Positions 36,900-42,720 of a DNA stretch of 42,720 bases are shown piece after piece; the first letter of the stretch is position 1; every line of letters begins with the position of its first letter. The stretch comes from Bondarzewia mesenterica. Taxonomy: Eukaryota; Basidiomycota; Agaricomycetes; Russulales; Bondarzewiaceae. The notes beneath the pieces are model-generated. The model worked only from the letters and a program-made list of their open reading frames with translations, searched no databases and was not told where the DNA came from. A program made the translations under genes and the position numbers. Where the stretch lies: the NCBI GenBank assembly GCA_004802705.1, contig SGPL01000169.1:15765-58484 (forward strand), written 5' to 3'.

Positions 36900-38162
36900 T
36901 CACGTAGCAATGGATCCATATGATGTGTTTTCCTTGTTCTCTTTATTCTCCTTGTTCCTGTTCTCCTTGCTGCCGCGGCCTGTGCTGCGCTTCGACCATC
37001 CAAGCGCCGTACGCCGTGCATTTGAGCCTACGCGAGGGCGCGCAGGAAGGCCGAAGTTCTTGAGATTCACTTCCTTCTCTGGGTCAAAAGGTAACACTTG
37101 GATCATACTGATGTTGGAGTTAACCGTGCGATCCTGCAGAGGTGCCACAGCAGCAGGTGAGCGATGCCTGATGGGAGAGCGTTCAGCAGCACGCGGGTAT
37201 GGAGAAGGCCTGGAGTGCGTGCGTGAGCGAGTACGACGACGTGGGCGCAGCGCTGACGAGAGAGGGATATAGGTCTGCTTAGAGTGTTCAAGCATGGCCT
37301 GCATGCCTGTGGGGTGTGCAGGGGGCTCGAAAGCTGTTGGGTGAGGCGAACCACAAGTTTGATTAATAGTAGAGAAACAGTGGTTGCGTCAACTCACATT
37401 GAAGGGCAAAAAGAGAGAACGGCGTGTCGAGCCAAATACGCTTGCTCTCTTCGACAGTCACATGGGCCTCATCTCTCAGCGCAAAGTACTTTCGCAAAGC
37501 GCCCACGCCGCGATCATCATCCCAATCTCCGGAGTGAGTTTCGTCCGCATCCACAATTCTGACACGGTTGGCGACAGGAGAGAACACTGTTCCCTCCGAC
37601 GGCGGCAAAAATCGAGTGGGTGTAGGGGAATTCTGAGCTGACGTGCTCTCCTCCTCGATAGTCTCGTAAACGGAAGAGCGAGATGCCATCGTCTGGGAGA
37701 TGCGACGACGGTGTCCCTGTCCGCGCGCCCTGGTTCGGATGTGGTTTCGAGCAAGACCTGTCATTGGGAAAGCGACGTTTGACAAGATGGCGTTGAGTTG
37801 GGACAAGTCGATGCTAGACTGTGAACCACTGGACTGAGACGATCCATCTGAGATTGACAGCGGTGGTGTCGCTGAGCCAAAGCTGGATGTACTGGAATGA
37901 GGGCGGGTTACAGGAACAGGGCGCGTAAACACAGGTTCAGGTCGGACTGAAGAGTCGTCAGTCAAAAATAAAAACGAGGAGGCTGGAGATACTGACAGAG
38001 TAGATCCTCTCTCTCACCCATGAGAACACTCTTCTCCAGGCTTTGTGTTTTCAGAAGACCCCTTCTTGCCCTGATCATGCGCTCTTCGCCGAATTGATAG
38101 CTGGAGGCTGAGACGATAGAAGGCTTTTCGACGAGCCGGACCTTGTTCGGTGAAATTCGCAT
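36900..38162 (-). CDS. Unknown Ser/Arg-rich protein with four C-terminal KEN motifs
   Basis: Three exons at least. The first readable part has DTDALWARMRISPNKVRLVEK, then PSIVSASSYQFGEERMIRAR, then RGLLKTQSLEKSVLMGERED. It is spliced (GTCAGT donor) to LLFRPEPVFTRPVPVTRP. A Ser-rich stretch follows, then SVYETIEEESTS, RGVGALRKYFALRDEAHVTV and ESKRIWLDTPFSLFALQ. A second intron leads to SFEPPAHPTGMQAMLEHSKQ, an Arg/Ser-rich block (ALRPRRRTRSRTHSRPSP) and SNISMIQVLPFDPEKEVNLK. The C-terminus is GSKENRNKENKENKENTSY, ending at 36900. The chosen start is the ATG at 38162 (MRISPNK); coding probably begins further upstream in an unresolved exon. I recognise no domain. Repeated KEN boxes are known APC/C degrons in cell-cycle proteins, so regulated proteolysis is a guess from the motif only. 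Confidence 0.7.
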
Positions 38163-38224
38163 GCGCGCCCACAGAGCGTCCGTGTCTAAATCACATAGCA
38201 AACCTTCTCATAAACACGCCTCAC
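38154..38224 (-). repeat. Right arm of the ~70 bp inverted repeat
   Basis: The parental arm: it covers the putative first intron and the beginning of the first readable exon of the minus-strand KEN-box gene (DTDALWARMRI). It pairs with 36724-36794 in opposite orientation, about 1.36 kb away. The two arms could form a long hairpin in single-stranded DNA or RNA. Confidence 0.8.
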
Positions 38225-38487
38225 TAGGACTCGCGTCCTTCGCGACCTGGCGCTAAGCGTCATTGAATTCTATGAAATATGTGTTAGTGCGGTGGTTGGC
38301 GAGTCGAGAGGCAATGGCATACATGCAGGGGCGGTAACGACAGCGGTCTCCTTCAATGACGTCACTCGCCAGACGCCCAAGCCGCGCGCTGCACGCCAAT
38401 AGCGTATAAATACCACAACCTGCCGTTCCGCTACAACGAGACAAATTGATCTTTTTACCCATCATTTTCTCGTCCACAACCGTGACA
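38225..38487. promoter_or_regulatory. Short bidirectional promoter between the KEN-box and JmjC genes
   Basis: Only about 260-320 bases separate two divergent starts. The plus side has TATAAATA at 38405-38412, about 76 bases before the ATG at 38488, then an AC/CT-rich leader. The minus open frame 38253-38501 overlaps the TATA and is therefore unlikely to be a gene. Confidence 0.5.
38405..38412 (+). promoter_or_regulatory. TATA box of the JmjC gene
   Basis: TATAAATA, about 76 bases upstream of the ATG at 38488. The position supports 38488 as the true start, rather than the ATG at 38562, which falls inside the first intron. Confidence 0.5.
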
Positions 38488-41262
38488 ATGCCATCTTCCA
38501 TGCTACCGGCCTCTATTGTATGGCACCCTGATGGTTAGTTTTCTAACTTGCTGGTGTCAGGATGCTACAGATTCACAATCTTCACGGCTTCTTGCCTTGG
38601 AAAGATGACCTCCCTCTTCCTAGCTGGGCACAGCCGAATACTCCTGCAAAATCCCAGCTCCCAACGGATATAAGGGATCATGTCCGCTGTTGCTATGCGT
38701 TTGCGGACTCAGTCAAGCTCAGTCAATCCTATCCATTTCGTAAGGCCTCCATATCCAAATCTGGAGCCTCCAAATGGTGTATTGGGTGGTTGCAGATTGA
38801 GGCAGCTATAGGTCCTGACGCTCGTGTTGCACAACCGGGCAATGTTTGGATACAAGACGGGCCTCAGTTGCAGACAGTGAATGTTTGCATCGAGGTAGGG
38901 CAATGGACTAGCTGGGCCGGTACAGGTGGGCAGCCCTTTGTTTTCATTGAATCTTTATTTGAGCGCTGACATTGGGACACAAGCTCAACCCTTCATTTAT
39001 CATCCATATGCTCCACGTAATGTGTTTTATTTTTACAAAAGCTTTCGATGGATGTCTGTGGACGGGGTTCGTGGCCGGCGACATGATTGGCAGAATGGGA
39101 TTGGCCTACATGATGGCATTCGTGCTGCCGTTTTGGCCATCGCACCTCAGTTATCAGATGGCACTCTCAATCCCTTGATGACCGCTGTGCAAACTATCAC
39201 CCTGCACTCCTTTTTTTTTGAACTTAGAAAACCAGCCATTCACAAGGAAGGGCAATCGCAAACGTAAACGCCAACAAATTGATTTAGGTATAATAGGCTC
39301 CTTTTTTGATATGAACAGCTAGACTTACAGCTTGCATTGATTTTGGTAGAGCTTGATGCTCCTGGACTGAGAGGGATAGCTGATATGCCTGTGTCTCAGA
39401 TGGCCCATGAGGCATTAGGAGTAGTGCAGATGTCTGATGTTTCTACATCTCAACTAGTGCACGATACTCCTGGACAGGCACAGATTACGGTAAGGCTTGT
39501 TTGATCATTGATTTATATCTAAATGTTGTTATAACTTTTTCAGTCAATTGCTCCTTTACCATGTCCTACGGATTGTTTGAACTGGAATTCGACGATACTC
39601 TTAGAGGGACGTGAGGGCTTTGAGTGGCCTAAAGATTATCAAACCGTAGAATGGTGGAATGGTATGACGACAATCCTTCCATTTGTAAATAGGATGGATG
39701 GCAAGGTAAGTCCTCTTCAAAAAATAAATCAATTGTTTTTAATAGAAAGGGCAGCCAAGTGAAGACAATGGAGCTGTTCGAGAGATGGCGAAGTATCCAG
39801 GTGCTTGGGGTAATGCTGTTGCCCCTGTAGAATGGGTAAAGTTGCCAGATGCCCTTATTCGACATGGAGGTGGTCTTCTCAAGACTCAATTGCAATCCAA
39901 GTTTGGAGATGATGAAGAAAGGGCTATCATACAGATCCGCCAAGCTTTAAAAATGGGTAAATCAGTTGTTGTTTATCCTCATTGGTGCCCTCCAGCAAAA
40001 GGCTTTGATAATGCTGGTGTGGAAAATTTGTGCGGGCCATTATCTCAGCAAGTAGATTGGCAAGGTAAATCTACCATTATTTCTATTCTTACGAGCAGAC
40101 ACAAACTTGGTCATTTTGGATAGATGCCCATCTTCGTGAGAAGGCACGACAGCAGATTTCACAAGGTTTGGACGATGAAGACTCGGATGCGATAGATATC
40201 TCTCGTACTACAACACTAGGTGAATTTGTCAAACTGGCAGATGATCCTTTAACGTGCGGCAATTTGCTTGATGTTCCTACTTTCTCACCTTCAGAAGTGC
40301 CATGGTTTATTGGGTGAGCTCATTTTCAGTGTTTTTAATCTTAGGCATACTAATTACTCTTGGTGTAATGGGTAGAGCATTGTCCGACGATCGTTTTAGC
40401 TGGACAGTCACTAAAGATGCCGGATTTTCATCACAGAAACAGCATATTGGTCCTGCGAATGTCCCTTGTGATGCCTGGCGCATGCTGAACTGGGTGTTGG
40501 TCACAATGGGTGGCTATGTGACCTTTCCTCATCATGATGCAGAAGGCCTGGCGACATTTATTGGTGTGCGGGATGGTGCAAAGATATGGACCATCTATGC
40601 ACCCAAAGAAGATCGATTGCAACGCACAGATTGGCTGGAATACCAAACTAAGATTATGTCATCTGGATATGGAGATTTCAAGTATCTGCAGCATACTCAA
40701 GGCTACAACGTGCTCTTAACAGAAGGATGCTACCTGTATTTGATTTTTTTTCTATTTAATTTCTGGATTAAATCCTGATTTCTTTCACATTAGTTTGATG
40801 CCACCAGGAACATGGCATTCAGTGTACACGCCTGTCAAGTCGCTGGCTGTAGGCGGACATTTCTTGACTTGTGAATGTCTTTCGCAGACAGAACTGGCCC
40901 GCGCTTTTGACAAGGTGCATGGAGAGGTTGCTACAAACACCTATCACGACGGTATTGAACGCACTTTGATTCGGTTGGCATTGAGCCTATGTCACAGGCA
41001 TACTCGTGAGTGGTTGTTAAACTTGTTTGTATCCTGTCACGATGATTACAGCTTATGATTGTTAGCCCTGCCTCGCAACTCTTTCATGGCTCTGGCATCT
41101 ATGGTGTTGTATCCAGCCACCTATCGGCGGCCAAACGTTTGGAGTCAGAAAGACGAAGGAAACGGAAGAAGAGCTCCAAGCAGCTCAAAGAATCATCCGG
41201 GCTATCATGAAAGCAAATGGCATAAGCGAGGACGATATTCAGTCAGAACTGAAGGCTATTGA
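38488..41262 (+). CDS. JmjC-domain Fe(II)/2-oxoglutarate oxygenase with an uncharacterised N-terminal half
   Basis: JmjC enzymes hydroxylate or demethylate proteins, usually histones, in the nucleus. The start is ATG 38488 (MPSSMLPASIVWHPD), spliced over 38534-38604 to DDLPLPSWAQPNTPAK. The N-terminal half has WCIGWLQIEAAIGPDARVAQ, PFIYHPYAPRNVFYFYKSFR, RRHDWQNGIGLHDGI, a basic patch (RKGNRKRKRQQ, likely nuclear signal) and EGREGFEWPKDYQTVEWWNG. Mid-part: MAKYPGAWGNAVAPVEWVKL and VVVYPHWCPPAKGFDNAG. The JmjC core reads RMLNWVLVTMGGYVTFPHHD (HxD iron ligands), GAKIWTIYAPK (2-oxoglutarate Lys) and LMPPGTWHSVYTPVKSLAVG (second His). All ligands are present and about ten introns keep phase, so it looks active. 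The C-terminus after 41059 is uncertain because three frames are open. The gene is visibly AT-richer than its neighbours. Confidence 0.82.
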
Positions 41263-41334
41263 ATGGGGTCGGGAACCGCTACATGAGGGTGAGTATATTG
41301 ATTACTCCAACTGTATGGACAGGCAGGAGCGATA

Positions 41335-41345
41335 GGGGGGGGGGG
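41335..41345 (+). repeat. Eleven-base G homopolymer
   Basis: A run of 11 G between the JmjC gene and the MVD pseudogene. It could be a genuine simple repeat or an assembly/sequencing artefact. It lies about 100 bases before the left end of the recognisable MVD homology. Confidence 0.7.
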
Positions 41346-41437
41346 CTTTACGGTTCAGAGATTTCAATTGTATTCTATGTATGTGACTTCGGCAAGGACA
41401 GTACTTAGTGTGCCAATAAGTATACTATGCCCTCGCG

Positions 41438-42170
41438 TGAGCGCAGACCCTGCCTTCAAGTAAGACAGACTCTGGCTGAATGGCGAAGAGGAGGAGATCA
41501 AGGAGGGAGGGCGTCTTGCGACGTGCATAGCAGAGATGAAGCGATTGAGACGTGATGTGGAGTCGAAGGATCCGAAGTAGCCCAAGGTATGCATATCCCT
41601 CACGCTGCTCGGCTCTCTCACCAGCTACAGTTCCCTATACTTATCTCTCTCATAGCTCTCAACATTCCCCGTACACATCTGCTCGCGCAATAACTTCCCC
41701 ACCGCCGCCGGCCTCGCTTCGTCTGCGTCCGGCTTTGCTGCCCTTGTATCGTCGCTGGCGGCACTCTACGCGCTTCCCTCATCACCATCCGAACTTTCAC
41801 TAATCGCTCGCCAAGGATCTGGATCCGCATGCCGGTCCCTGTTCGGTGGTTTCGTGGCTTGGGAGCAGGGCACCGCGCCCGACGGGTCCGATTCGCTCGC
41901 GGTGGAGGTCGCCCCGCGCGAACATTGGCCTGACATTCACGCTCTCATCTGCATCGTCTCGGATGACAAGAAGGGCACATCGTCGACGTCAGGCATGCAG
42001 CGAACTGTCGAGACTTCGCCACTCCTTCAGCACCGCATCAAACACGTCGTCCCGGAGCGGATGAAGGCCATCTCTAAGGCTATTCTGGACAAGGACTTCG
42101 ACACGTTCGCGCGGATCACGATGCAAGATTCGAATCAGTTCCATGCGGTCGCACTCGACACTGACCCCCC
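41438..42170 (+). pseudogene. Truncated mevalonate diphosphate decarboxylase copy
   Basis: The real enzyme (MVD1/ERG19) converts mevalonate diphosphate to isopentenyl diphosphate for sterol and isoprenoid synthesis. Here homology begins at SADPAF, then a TAA (41461-41463), DRLWLNGEEEEIKEGGRLAT, and a second stop, TAG, at 41578-41580. A still-recognisable intron follows (41587-41655), then [20 protein letters not shown] (the GHMP ATP loop), [75 protein letters not shown] and [15 protein letters not shown]. Homology stops abruptly near 42170, and the frame runs on with unrelated residues to a stop at 42240. The first part including the start and roughly the last third are missing. The retained intron shows a DNA-level duplication, not a retrocopy. 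A functional copy must lie elsewhere. Confidence 0.85.
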
Positions 42171-42240
42171 CTTTCGCACAGAGCTTGGAGTGGCATGTCT
42201 TGAAAAGGACAATGTGCCGCATTCTCGTGTTTTTGCATAG

Positions 42241-42720
42241 CCGTGTCATTGTGCTGTATGGTATCATAGCCTAGTTTCAAATGCATACTTTGAAATCTGC
42301 GAGGCCTTATTTGTTCAGGAAGCATCACTGATGCGTGCGTGCGAATGCTCCAGCAAGATGAGAAACACACCTTTTCTACTAGGTGACCTTCCAGAGTTCG
42401 AACGGATGTGATGGTGAGAAATTGCCAAAGGTGTCCATGCTGCGGTCAATCAAGTGCGTTAGGTGTGAGGAAGTCGGAGATGGCTCAGGAGCGGAAACGT
42501 CAGACTGAGATGAAAGACGTGTTGTGTCACACATAATGTGACAGGCATTCTCCGGTCTCCGTTGCGACCTTTGTGACTGCGTGGTAAGTGGTACTTGAGT
42601 GGGAGTACGTTGAGTATATCATTACGGAGCACGACGATGCCAATCTGCCCAGAAGCGCATACATATACTTTTGGTGAGTTAAGAAACTTTGAAAAGCACA
42701 TGCCTACCGTAGTACTACCG
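42241..42720. other. Window end, no gene seen
   Basis: No open frame with recognisable content. It contains a perfect 7-bp inverted repeat, TGTCACA-CATAA-TGTGACA, at 42525-42543, which could be a protein-binding palindrome or chance. Confidence 0.4.

Noticed and set aside
36759..36902. Extra last exon of the KEN-box gene (donor ACGTGAGT at 36900) ending at 36759
   Set aside because: The supposed exon is antisense to the duplicated DTDALW repeat arm, and a plain TGA at 36900-36902 gives a natural end.
38253..38501. Minus-strand 82-residue open frame beginning MEDGIVTVVDEK
   Set aside because: It overlaps the TATA box and leader of the plus-strand JmjC gene and does not splice in phase to the KEN-box gene.
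38562..38969. ATG at 38562 as the start of the JmjC gene
   Set aside because: A TATA box and ATG at 38488 with a phase-matched 71-nt intron (38534-38604) place 38562 inside an intron. It remains a fallback if transcripts disagree.

Overview
The window is nuclear DNA of a filamentous basidiomycete, most likely an agaricomycete. The genes are densely packed on both strands and cut by many 50-70 nt GT-AG introns. Several families are typical of mushroom-forming fungi: F-box proteins with a long variable C-terminus, HNH_2-type proteins, a JmjC protein, a GH13 alpha-glucosidase and a class I-like O-methyltransferase. The first ~420 bases are rich in N and look like a low-quality contig end. All exon structures were worked out by eye from splice signals, reading phase and family resemblance.

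Layout. 0-7 kb: a possible gene end at the contig edge, a flavin-dependent monooxygenase (-), a broken SDR/P450 chimera (+), and a small unknown protein (+). 7.7-17.3 kb: a Zn2Cys6 transcription factor (-) followed by a large Dnf-type P4-ATPase lipid flippase (-). 18.5-20.2 kb: an F-box protein (+) that is intact except for one homopolymer base. 20.7-29.2 kb: the most unusual part, a same-strand tandem array of four HNH-like genes in different states. Copy A is full length but has lost the last catalytic His. Copy B has all three H-N-H residues. Copy C is a pseudogene. Copy D is a remnant. An intact O-methyltransferase lies between C and D. 29.2-33.2 kb: a PEBP-family protein (-) and a GH13 alpha-glucosidase (-). 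34.1-35.8 kb: a secreted SMP-30/gluconolactonase-like protein (+). 36.9-38.2 kb: an unknown Ser/Arg-rich protein with four C-terminal KEN motifs (-), bracketed by a ~70 bp inverted repeat. 38.5-41.3 kb: an AT-richer JmjC oxygenase gene (+). 41.4-42.2 kb: a mevalonate diphosphate decarboxylase pseudogene missing both ends. The last ~500 bases show no gene.

The flippase, GH13 enzyme, PEBP protein and transcription factor are ordinary housekeeping or regulatory genes with no sign of joint function. The FMO, the SDR/P450 debris, the Zn2Cys6 factor and the O-methyltransferase could recall a secondary-metabolism neighbourhood, but they are not contiguous and I do not claim a cluster. The stronger theme is gene turnover: a decaying HNH array, a fused SDR/P450 remnant, a truncated MVD copy and an inverted partial duplication lie within 43 kb. 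The best candidate for something undescribed is the HNH array. In it, two copies have lost nuclease residues yet share introns, a basic nuclear-type motif and a Cys-rich element.
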